DNA from: Odobenus rosmarus divergens
Lineage: Eukaryota > Chordata > Mammalia > Carnivora > Odobenidae
DNA length: 64,000 bases
Direction of reading: 5' to 3'
Assembly: GCF_000321225.1 (NCBI RefSeq)
Contig: NW_004450331.1
Span: 2,034,090-2,098,089 of the forward strand
Positions 1 through 61,345 of the stretch are shown here, piece by piece; the first letter of the stretch is position 1, and the number at the start of each line of letters is the position of its first letter. Under the pieces are notes generated by a model. That model worked only from the letters and a program-made list of their open reading frames with translations. It ran no database searches and was not told the origin of the DNA. A program made the translations under genes and the position numbers.

Positions 1-1246
1 TCAGTAGACCATGTTGTGAACAGGTGTGCTGTCATCCAGGCTTTGTTGTTCCATTTAGAGAGCACAGGCAGAGTAGATTTAGCATAATTCTTAAGGGCCC
101 GAGGATCTTCAGAATGGTAGATGAGCACTGGCTTCAACTTAAAGTCACCCACTGCATTAGCCCCTAACCAGAGACTCAGCCTGTCCTTTGAAGCTTTGCA
201 GCCGGGTACTGACTTCTCTCTGGCTATGGCAGTCTTAGGTGGCATGTTCTTCCAATATAAGGCGGTTTTGTTTAGATTAAAGATCAGTTGTTTAGGGCAG
301 CCCACCTTCCTGGATTATCTGAGCTACAGCTTCTGGAGAACTTGCTGCAGCTTCTAATCAGCACCTGCTGCTCCCCCTTGCACTGTCATGCTATGGAGAT
401 GGCCTCTTTCCTTAAACCTCACGAACCGACCTCTGCTAGCTTCAGACTCGTCTTCGGCAGCTTCCTCACCTCCCCCAGCCTTCACAGAATTAAGGAGCGT
501 TAGGACCTTGCTCTGGATTAGGCTTTGGTTTAAGGGAATATTGTGGCTGGTGTGATCTTTCTAACTAACTACAACTTTCTCCACGTCAGCAATGAGGCTA
601 TTTTGCTTTCTTATCATTCCTGTGTTCACTGGAATACCTTCTTTAATTTCTTCTAGGAACTTTTCCATTGCATTCACAACTTGGCTAACTGGCACAAGAG
701 ACCTAGCTTCCCGGCCAACCTCAGCTTTTGACATGCCTTCCTCACTAAGCATAATCAATTCTAGCTTTTGATTTAAAGTGAGAGATGTGTAACTCTTCCT
801 TTCGCTTGAACACTTAGAGGCCATTGTAGGGTCACTAATTGGCCTAACTTCAATGTTGTCGTATGTCAGGGAATAGGGAGGCCCAAGGAGAGGGAGAGAG
901 ACGTGAGGGCGGGGCACCACCTGCCTGTGGAACAGTCAGAAGGCACATTTATTAAGTTTGCCAACGTGTATGGGTGCGTTTTGTGGCACCTAAAAACAGT
1001 ACAGTAGTAAGTAACATCGAAGACTGCTGATCACAGATCACCATAACAAATACAATAATAATGAAAAAGTCTGAAATATTTTGAGAATACCAAAACGTGA
1101 CCCAGAGATGTGAAGCGAGCAAATGCTGTTGGGAAAATGGTGCTGATAGACTTGCTCAACTCAGGGTTGTCCCAGACCTTCAATCTGTAAAAAATGCAGG
1201 ATCTGTGAAGTGTAAAGGGAAGCACAATAAAATGAGGTCTGCCTTT
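1..1246 (-). mobile_element. Tigger1-type (TcMar/pogo) DNA transposon relic, cut by the window edge
   Basis: The - strand carries the start of a pogo/Tigger transposase. A Met at 824-822 opens a CENP-B-like helix-turn-helix region beginning MASKCSSERKSYTSLTLNQK, followed by SEEGMSKAEVG and VSQVVNA. The untranslated leader continues to about 1246, where the sequence ends in GAGGTCTGCC-like bases resembling the Tigger terminal inverted repeat (known consensus CAGGCATACCTCG). Downstream of codon ~90 the frame is broken by stops and frameshifts, and the rest of the transposase runs off the left edge. It is an old dead copy, not a domesticated gene. Confidence 0.85.
561..824 (-). pseudogene. Tigger transposase N-terminal fragment (CENP-B-type HTH), broken
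   Basis: About 87 residues from the initiator Met at 824 read as the N-terminal DNA-binding region of a Tigger/pogo transposase. A stop at 561-563 ends the frame well short of the several-hundred-residue full length, and further transposase-like segments toward position 1 are in other frames. It belongs to the surrounding Tigger1 relic. No sign of purifying selection is visible. Confidence 0.8.
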
Positions 1247-4200
1247 GTAATAAAACCACTGAATGCTACCAGTGTTATTGGTGCCGAAAGTAACTGTGCC
1301 TTTGATGTTATCACCTTGCTCCAGACAGCGGCTTCTTGCATTAGCAGCAGGAAATGGCCGAAAGAGCCTGGAGGAAATGCAGTGTCCCCAGAAGCCACTC
1401 ATCTCAGGGCTAGACTGGGCCTCGGACCTTTCCCCAGGGAGCTAAGAAAGCCTCTCTGTATTTCAAGAAGCTTGAATGGACCAGCCTGCAGTGCTCCTAA
1501 TAGTTGTATATATAATATTTCTCAGAATTTCTATTCGGCGTGGATTTGTGAAGCCCCCGGGGAGACAGGAGAATGGATGTGTCACCACCGTGGGCCTGAA
1601 TGTCTGCGGGCACTTGCCCCAAACTGTGAAGTTGTAAAGAGGAGATCCCAGGTTCAAATTTGGCCACTGGCCGCCTCTGGGCACCCTCCTGTGGTGGTGA
1701 CCTGACCCAGGGCTGGAAACGAGCCACAGCTGGGACCTGATCAGGGGATGGGAGCTGCAGCTGAGGAGGCGGTTGGTTTGCTCTGAAGCAGCCTGCTGGA
1801 GCTCAGCCATCAGGGCTGACGCTCATTTACTCTTCAGAATTACTCGTGCCATCATAATTCGGAAATAGAGGAAATTCATAAAACTGGGATTATAAAAAGG
1901 AAAAGCAAACAGAATCTTTACTCAATTGTCAACAGGTCAGAATAGAAGAAGTCAGAGGCCAGTCAGAAATCGGGTTTTGACGGCAAGAGAACAGCCCAAG
2001 GTGTTGTTGGTGGGGCGTGGAGCTCTGATTTGCCTTTTGGGTCAGGAGGGCCACAGAGCTCCGCCATCATTATGTAATACCACAGGAGAAAGCTCATGAC
2101 TCAGCAGGGGTGTGGGTTCTGGGGAGAAACGTGTCCTGTGGGTAACATCGTTGTCCGTGCCGTTAGGGACGCCAGAGTCTGACTACCAGCCGGGCTGAAA
2201 TGCAGACTCAGGGACCTTGCTCCTTAGAAAGACAAAGTTGAGATAAATGTGGAGAGTTGGGTCTGAAACCCCTTTCTCTGAAGAGTGTGTGTTGGCAGGG
2301 GGAACATTATCAAAACTGCTTCCCAGTGTGAAATGACCCACGTGCTTCTGAGGCTTCAGGCAAGGGTAAAATGTTCCATTCTCATCGAAGTAATTCCCAG
2401 CAGCAGTTTCTCATAATCTATGATTTCAGAGACAAGGTTTGTCAGCACTGTGTCTTTCATGTTAATTAACAAAAGGTTTTTGTTTCCATTTGTTTGTTTT
2501 TACGATATTCCTTCCTACCTGAAGTAAAGACTTGGGGGGGGGATGTTACCCATTAGTGGGGTCCACAGAAAAGCAAAATGTCCCCCACCTGAGAACGGGA
2601 CCATCTGCTGTTAGGCTTGGATTTTGTTTTCAGTCCATGTTGCTTTTGAAAGGCGGAATCAGAAGAGGATGATGGTTTGATAATCTCTGCCTTCGGGGTG
2701 CTGAGAACAGAGGGTTGAAGCAACTCACTGAGGGATTTGGGAATTATGTATTAACCAGGGTCCGTGACTAAGAGGACTTCCTAAGATTATGGACCCTAAC
2801 AACATCCCGGGTGTGTTCATTCAGTTACCTCCTGTTTGCTCTGTTTGCAGCAGTCAAAAGGCTCCCAAACTTGTTTCCTGGGGCTTCAGGGGAAGCTAGG
2901 AAGGTGGGAAGCTGCCGTCACAGAGGTGTGTGCAGCTAGCCCCAGCGACTGGGGAGAGGGTTAGGGTGCGACTGGGGGAGATGACACCAGAGGAGCCTCA
3001 GGGACCTGCTTCGAAGAGAACACAGAGGAAGGAAGAACAGAGCAAGTTGGGACAGAGCAGAGCCCAGGGGTTAAACTAGAGAAAGGCTGAGCAATCTTCC
3101 CTGATGTACCCACACTTGACCGTGGGGCACTTAACATCACGTCTGGCACATAATTGTTTAATAAATTAATGACTGAATTCATATAGTCTGGGGACTCAGG
3201 AGTTTATCAAGTCCAACCTTTGCTGAGTCTGTGCATCAATTTCTTACACGTTTGTGTGTCCTAATCTGTAAACCCATGAACTTCCTTTTGGTTGCAAAGG
3301 AGCCTCAAATCCATATATGGATCACACATTGTCTTTGGACAGAATAAACATGTCTCCCACAGCAAATGGATGTAGATGCTAAATGTAATTCGATATAATT
3401 TTATTTAAAAGCATTGCTTAGCTCACAGCAGCTTTTTGTCATGCATGTGTGGAAAGAGCCACAATTTTTAAAACAAAAGCTCGTTAAAATTAAAAAGGTT
3501 GGGACCACTCCTTTCTAGCCTCAGCTAATGTTCCTCCCTCATTTAAGTTTCATCCTTTTCCCCAGATTTCCACTCTTTGTACTGTTTCTGCCCTCAAGAA
3601 ACCACACAGAGAGAAGGGCTAAGATTAAAATTGCCTCCCTTACAAAGCCCATTAGTTATACTCTAAGTATATTTCTGTTTAAAAATTCTTTTGTCCTGTT
3701 TGCAAACCTCCTAATCAGAAGAGGGGGAAATCCTTTTAAAGAGAAGAGAGGAGATGGATCTGGCTCCTGTGAAGTGTGTAGCACAGGTCCTGACTTGGGG
3801 GATGCTAGGTAGGTGGTTCTCGTGGCCTGCTTTGTTAACACCCGGGACTGCAAGTACCTGGCCCTGTCTCAGCCATTCAGCTTCACCCAGCAGGACATGC
3901 CCAAACTTCATTGACAGATCTACAAGGAGCTGTGTTACTGCAAATTCACCGTGTGAGCCTCGTATCCCAGGCCTCAAGCCCATTCATTAATGGGCATGGT
4001 GACATGGGGGACACTTCCTTCCCAAGAGACTCCAGTTCCTTTCCTCTCTTTCCTCTTCCTACCCAATTTCCTTTGGTTTTTCATATTTAAATGTTTTAAT
4101 TGATTTCTGTATTTTTTTTTCTTTGAAAAAAAAAATAAAGAGGAGCAACAAGGACTCATTATTTTATAAATGTAGGGGTAAGGCACTGTCTTTCTTCACC

Positions 4201-4664
4201 CTGAGCTCCCCACGGGGCACAGGGTCTGTGTTGCATGCTTTCTCAGATGTTTTGTGTTGGTCTGTCTGGCATGCTATTCATGCTGTTGGAGAGGGAGTCC
4301 AACCTGAACAAGATGAACCACCGAACCTATGGCTTCAGGACAACCCAGAGCACCGCCAGTGGCTTCTCCCATGAAGGACCATATGAGAGAGTAGGGGGGA
4401 GACACCTTAATGTTTAAGGTAGGTCCTATGGAGTGAGTCTGAGTTCATCTTGTGAAAAGGTGGAGGAAGGGCACTCTAAGAAAATGGAATAGCATGTGCA
4501 AAGCTCGGCATTGAAAGATTATGGTGTGTTTGGAAAACAGCAAAAAGCAGATGGTGCTAAAATACTTTTAGTAGAATGCATAGCAGCATGAAGGGAGGAA
4601 AAAGTAGAGATGGATTGGTGACAGAGCTGATGGGGACTCAGACTGAGGCGGTGGGAATGAAGAC
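1247..4664. other. Intergenic DNA, no gene recognised
   Basis: Only short broken frames are present. A MIR/L2-like 3' end (GGCACATAATTGTTTAATAA) sits near 3140-3170. A G-run lies at 2533-2542. 3760-4140 has a weak processed-pseudogene look: a run reading like SQPFSFTQQDMPKLH, then a stop, then an A-rich stretch with AATAAA near 4133. I cannot name a parent gene. The rest shows nothing I can support. Confidence 0.5.
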
Positions 4665-4680
4665 AAGAAGTTGAATTTTT

Positions 4681-4864
4681 TTTTTTTAAGATTTTATTTT
4701 TTGACAGAGACAGCGAGAGAGGGAACACAAGCAGGGGGAGTAGGAGAGGGAGAAGCAGGCTTCCCACTGAGCAGGGAGCCTGATGTGGGACTCACTTCCA
4801 GGACCCTGGGATCCTGACCTGAGCTGAAGGCAGACGCTTAACGACTGAGCCACCCAGGCGCCCC
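4681..4864 (-). mobile_element. Carnivore tRNA-Lys SINE (SINEC)
   Basis: A T-rich tail at the left end, a CT/GA-rich body and the head complement CTGAGCCACCCAGGCGCCCC at the right end define a full SINEC on the - strand. It is flanked by target duplications AAGAAGTTGAATTTTT (4665-4680) and AAGAAGCTGAATTTTT (4865-4880), one mismatch apart. Confidence 0.95.
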
Positions 4865-4880
4865 AAGAAGCTGAATTTTT

Positions 4881-5149
4881 AAAAAATCCTTTGGAGGTAG
4901 CATAAGCAGGATTTGACAATGGATTAGTTATTGCCAGGAGGTCCTGGAGTGAATGCAACCCAGAGTTTAGGATATGAGGATGATGATCCATTAAATGAGA
5001 TGGCAAATACAGATGGTAAATCAGGTTTGGGATGTTCAGAGAAAAGGGTAGTAACATGGAGCTGATGGCAAAAGCTAGGAGAAACACCAAATCCAAGCGT
5101 ATGTTCTGGGAAATGGAAGTGAAGAGGATGAGACTTAACTTTTATCTGC
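4881..5149. other. Intergenic spacer between two SINEs
   Basis: Unique-looking AT-rich DNA with no gene or repeat that I recognise. Frames crossing it are closed by stops or read into the flanking SINEs. Confidence 0.4.
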
Positions 5150-5160
5150 AATACTGTATT

Positions 5161-5357
5161 TTTTTTTTTTTTTTTAGATTTTATTTATTTATTTAACAGA
5201 GACACAGCGAGAGAGGGAACACAAGCAGGGGGAGTGGGAAAGGGAGAAGCAGGCTTCCCGCGGAGCAGGGAGCCCGATGCGGGGCTCAATCCCAGGACCC
5301 TGGGATAATGACTGAGCCGAAGGCAGACACTTAATGACTGAGCCACCCAGGCGCCCC
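5161..5357 (-). mobile_element. Carnivore tRNA-Lys SINE (SINEC)
   Basis: Oligo-T tail (5161-5175), then the complement of the SINEC body and head ending GAGCCACCCAGGCGCCCC. The target duplication AATACTGTATT occurs at 5150-5160 and 5361-5371, so this is a complete and fairly young insertion. Confidence 0.95.
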
Positions 5358-6600
5358 TGTAATACTGTATTCTTCTTATTTTCAAAACTAACTCGTATTT
5401 GGGGTGGTACACACAGGTACTTATATTAGTTTCTGTAGTTTATAATTTCCCCAAAATTAGTGCTTGGAGTTTTTTTCTGTAAGAGAAATTAAATAATGTA
5501 TCAAGAATTTGGAGTACCTACTGTGTGCTTGGTACTGTTCCAGACATTTGGGATATTTGCCCCCTTCTCCTGGTTTCTTGCTTTCAGAAATTACCAAGCT
5601 TGGATTTCAGAAATTGCTTCTAGTTTTGGCTTGGCCAGAGGCAAGTCGCTTTTCTTCCCTGGGTCTCTTTCAGCTCTCAAATTCTATGGTTTAACAGTGT
5701 AACTGGACCTCAGCATTCTTTGTTCTCACAGAGGTGGGCCCCACAATGCAGGCTCTTGGCCTAAACAACACCATACAGAGAGTGTACACGAAGAAAGTTT
5801 CCCAAATGGTCCTTTACACCTCTACCTCCCACCCCACCCCAGCTCAGAATAACAGATTTTCTTCATGGGATTTCAAATTTGCAAGGGAATCTTGATAATT
5901 TTCTTGGTAATAGGCAATGAGTAGGAAATTTTATGTCCTAATTCCAGTAATTATTGCAGGATTTATAAGCATAATGGCCAAGAAAGAACTCTTGGGGCAT
6001 TTTACAGGGCAACTTACTAAGCTTATTTAAGTCGCACGGGTACAGGAGTCGGGGGTAGAAAGAGCCGCCCTTTTGCTGTATGAAGCTGGTCCTTAAACGC
6101 ATAATGCTCAAGGGGGAAGGGAGGGAGGGGACGTGCGGGGAGTATTCGATCCTAAGTATCTTCTTCGAACTTCTTCTACTTATAAAACTAATTTCACAAG
6201 ATTTCTTCGGTGCTTATCATTCAGCTAGATATTAACCATTGGTGAGAAGTATAGGCAGTGATGAGACCCTTTAAGAATGTAGCAACCAGTACTATTTGAT
6301 CCTTATCAGAACTATGCAGGCTGTAAGTCAGCCTTTTGGGCTAAAGGTGAACATTTTTTGCTTCTATCCCTCATCGTAATCAACAGCAGCAACTTCCATA
6401 CATTCAGTACCAGCTCTTTTAGGTTCTGTGGAGACCAGTTCAAAACAAACCAAACTGCTTTCGTGCAGTTTACATTCCAGTGAAGGAAGACATTTAGAGA
6501 AGAGAGTGAACACCTTAGCGCACTGCACCACGACGTAGGGCAAAACAAAGGGAGGGCAGTCAAATACTAGTCCTCCGCCTCCTACAGAACCTAAACCCAA
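5358..6600. other. Intergenic DNA upstream of MALSU1
   Basis: 5495-5560 has a LINE2/MIR3-like 3' segment (TACTGTGTGCTTGGTACTGT). Beyond that I see no repeat or gene up to the GC-rich promoter region. Short frames near 6312-6600 on the - strand look like chance openings. Confidence 0.45.
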
Positions 6601-6785
6601 ATCAGCCCTTCCGGGTCACCGCCCGGCCCTCAGGCCTTCAGACTCCGCCCACCTCCGGGCTCTGGCCCCGCCCACGCCCCTTACGTCAATTTTCTAGGCC
6701 TTGGCGCATTGGCCTGGCCAATGGAAAGCCGACCTGCTCGGGTCCCATTAAGGCCCGCCCCGTGAGTCGTCGCTCGCCGAAGCCG

Positions 6786-15300
<8,515 letters not shown>

Positions 15301-15301
15301 G

Positions 15302-15307
15302 AATAAA
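15302..15307 (+). terminator. MALSU1: AATAAA hexamer directly after the MALSU1 stop
   Basis: AATAAA begins two bases after the TGA stop. If used, it would give a 3' UTR of only ~20-30 nt. It may just be the relic of the ancestral GAA-TAA codons. Confidence 0.4.
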
Positions 15308-15640
15308 AGGATATGAATTGTTTCAGTCATTATCAGATCTGGATTGAGTTACTTCTTAAAAATACAGCTCTGAAACTCCACCTGATTGGTCAGGTTGTTG
15401 TCAAAACAAGCCTTATCTGTGGGCACTCATGCTAAATGAATGTGGAAATTGTAGGTAAGTGAGCTAATTGTCACACCAAGAATCAGTACATTTAAACTAA
15501 AATTTTAATATATTGTTTTTATTCCTGAGATCCCAGCAGGATTTCCCAGAGTTAACATTGGCCCCTGTACTCTGCCCAGTTTGATTTTGCCTGCGTGTAA
15601 ATCTTTTATTCTGTAGAATGGAATAGTCATTTTTTTTTTA

Positions 15641-15646
15641 AATAAA
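15641..15646 (+). terminator. MALSU1: Likely distal poly(A) signal of MALSU1
   Basis: AATAAA follows a T-run about 340 nt after the stop. It is the last canonical hexamer on this strand before the oppositely oriented IGF2BP3 3' end. Use is inferred. Confidence 0.5.
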
Positions 15647-15914
15647 GCAAAAAACACATAACCACCCCATTGGTCTTATTACTTAAAACCTACAGTTCTT
15701 ACTTCATAGGCACCACTGTAATATCAAGATCCACAGTAAGTACTATAGAATGAAGATGATAAGGTAAGCACCAATATCTAGTGGTAAATTGAGATTGACA
15801 TAGTATTAGTAAAAATCTGAGTTTATAGCTTGATTAAATTTGAACATTCACATTTATTTGAAAAACCAGAAATAAAACATACCATACACCAGGCTGCACC
15901 TACTGATGAAAAAC

Positions 15915-15920
15915 TTTATT
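15915..15920 (-). terminator. IGF2BP3: Poly(A) signal of IGF2BP3
   Basis: TTTATT on the + strand is AATAAA on the transcript, placed so that the 3' UTR has the expected length. Cleavage would fall near 15895-15905. Confidence 0.7.
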
Positions 15921-16123
15921 CTGCATCAAGGTATCTGGAAAACGAAGCTGCATTTGGGGCACAGTACAGATGAGGAATGATCCATGTGCGGTGAGTATAG
16001 AAACTCAATTACAGAATTAGATACTCCATTACCATTGCTTAATTAAAGGTAAAACGATTTGCTAAAGGCTAGAAGTGAAATATGATTGATAGAATTTTAA
16101 ACCAGCAGATATAAATGCAGCAC

Positions 16124-16124
<1 letters not shown>

Positions 16125-16164
<40 letters not shown>
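16125..16164. repeat. (TG)n(TA)n dinucleotide repeat in the IGF2BP3 3' UTR
   Basis: About six TG units followed by about thirteen TA units. On the IGF2BP3 mRNA it reads (UA)n(CA)n and could pair with itself. Confidence 0.95.
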
Positions 16165-16169
<5 letters not shown>

Positions 16170-17518
16170 ACAAACATGGAAAAAATTAAACACTGAGGAA
16201 GAGCTCTGGCCTAAGCACATCTCACCTGAAATCCAACCAGAAAGCCAGTCTATGATTTTATTTTTGCAATTCATTATATGAAAAAATTATGAATGCTAGG
16301 TGAATTGTGTGACAAAGGGCACTTTTTGGCTAAAACTACAAAATAAACTGGTTTTCTGAAAACATTTAGGAAAACATTTCAAGTCTTTTTCAAAATGTTT
16401 GATAACAGTGATCTTCAGAAAAACGTATCTAGTCTGTAGAAATTCATCTTGAAATACAAAGGAGGCCATATTTTTCAAAGGCTTATTATATATGCCCTTC
16501 AGATCAGTGTGATAATGATGACTGATCATTCAATGAACAAAAGCAACAATTCTGAGAGCAGTGTGGCCTTGGAGACCACCCACACCCACATAATTGTACA
16601 TACTGGGCTTTGCCATCAAGTTTAGGAATGGGCACATGAATTCAGTATTCTGTATCAAAGGTCAAATGTGTTCTCATAGTCATTCAAATTATATGCCAAA
16701 TATTGTTTTCTGGTATCCTCTGCTTTTTGACTTTTCAAATAATTGGTTGCAGAGAATACAGAAATCCTGCTATATTTTATGTAATATTTTAGGTAGCCTT
16801 ATATTTTTCTTGATCATTGTTTAAAAATCTTCAAAATAGCTTAGTGAGGCTCATGACAGTGCCTGGCACATGGAGATGTAGCCTTGATACTGCCCTTAAA
16901 CACTGTCCCACCGTCTGAGTACCCCATTAGTCTTCACAAAGCAGTTCTGTTGGGGTCTGCTCAAAGTGTAGACCAACTGGTCTGAAGTGTGTTGGCAAAC
17001 TAAGCATCCCGTAGGACAAGCTGAAGCTTGCTTTTTGCCAAAGTCCACAGGGGCTGCATCTCTTCATCCATGCACTTTAGGTAGTAATAGTCTAAAGCAC
17101 AAAGCATTTTTATGCATTTAATCACGTAGCCAAACAAAAAAACTGAAGTCTCCTGAAACTCATTTAAACTAGCCGTTCCAAAACCTCCTGCAACCACTTT
17201 GCTCTGTTAGTACCATCAAAAGAGTTCCCTACCATAAACGAAAAATTAAATGGTATTGCTGCTCTCCAAATATAGGCACTGCTCCATATCACTGAACATT
17301 TATTGGACTTTCCAACTAATGGTGTCAAAAGCCTCAAAAAACCTGAAATTAATTTTCCAGCTTTATGGTCACCAGCCAGAAGTAAAACTTTTCTCTTATT
17401 TTCCTGTTAGCTAATTAAAGTTTTTTAAAAAACTGTTGGACTTTTATCTTTATAATGTATATAAAATTTTTCAAAACAAAAACAAAAACAAGTTGCTTTC
17501 ATTGCATTACTGAATACC

Positions 17519-17526
17519 TGAGGTAG
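17519..17526 (-). promoter_or_regulatory. IGF2BP3: let-7 8-mer seed match in the IGF2BP3 3' UTR
   Basis: The + strand TGAGGTAG is CTACCTCA on the mRNA, a full 8-mer match to the let-7 seed, about 540 nt after the stop codon. The IGF2BP family is a known let-7 target group, consistent with fetal-limited expression. Function of this copy is inferred. Confidence 0.75.
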
Positions 17527-18065
17527 TTGAGTAAAAATGCACGTTTAATACCCCTGCCAACACCATTCAGCACTTCCCTTAGGTTATTCATGTTAGTGTT
17601 AGATAAAAATAAAACTGAGAACAGTTTTTCTATGCTAATAGCTTAAGTTCCTGTAATTATTCTATTCTGATCCAATTTTAACAATTGGATTTGGGAGCAA
17701 TCTATATTTTATGAATTTAGTGACTGCATCATTAAGCCGATTTCTGGCATTAGGGGGGTATATTAAGAAAAATTAGAATATTTGTTACACCGAGAATACA
17801 ACAAAAGGGAAGTGCAGAGCTCCTCTCTTTCCCTCCCTCCCCCCCTTATTTTTTTTAAAGCTGGGTGTCATACATTTCAGAGAGCATAAAGTATACATTC
17901 TCACAGAGACAGGAGTTCAAAAGTTGCCTGGTCCTCAGAAACAACTGGCTAGGTAAAAACTTGTGCATGTAATTCTGGATATTAGGGGTTCAGCGCCCGT
18001 CTGTTGGTTAAGCAATCTGTCTTTGGTTTGGCATCTGCCTCTGTGGTGGGCTGTTTCCTGAGCCT

Positions 18066-61345
<43,280 letters not shown>

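Larger units (their letters stand above)
15900..18065 (-). other. IGF2BP3: IGF2BP3 3' untranslated region
   Basis: From the stop at 18066 down to the AATAAA at 15920-15915 is about 2.15 kb, the length I recall for the human 3' UTR. The segment next to the stop (AGGCTCAGGAAACAGCCCAC on the mRNA) looks like conserved UTR. It contains a let-7 8-mer match at 17526-17519 and a TG/TA dinucleotide repeat at 16125-16164. No SINE or LINE has inserted in it, in contrast with the introns. Confidence 0.85.

Noticed and set aside
1097..1705. 202-codon + strand frame
   Set aside because: It runs through the Tigger leader and terminal repeat in antisense and into unique DNA; no homology to a known protein that I recognise.
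3760..4400. Possible processed pseudogene (fragments such as SQPFSFTQQDMPKLH and LERESNLNKMNHRTYGF)
   Set aside because: No parent gene recognised, no target duplication found and frames do not connect; not called.
4686..5096. 136-codon - strand frame
   Set aside because: Its C-terminal half is the translated SINEC (AWVAQSLSVCLQLRSGS-type peptide that recurs at every SINE); the rest is chance.
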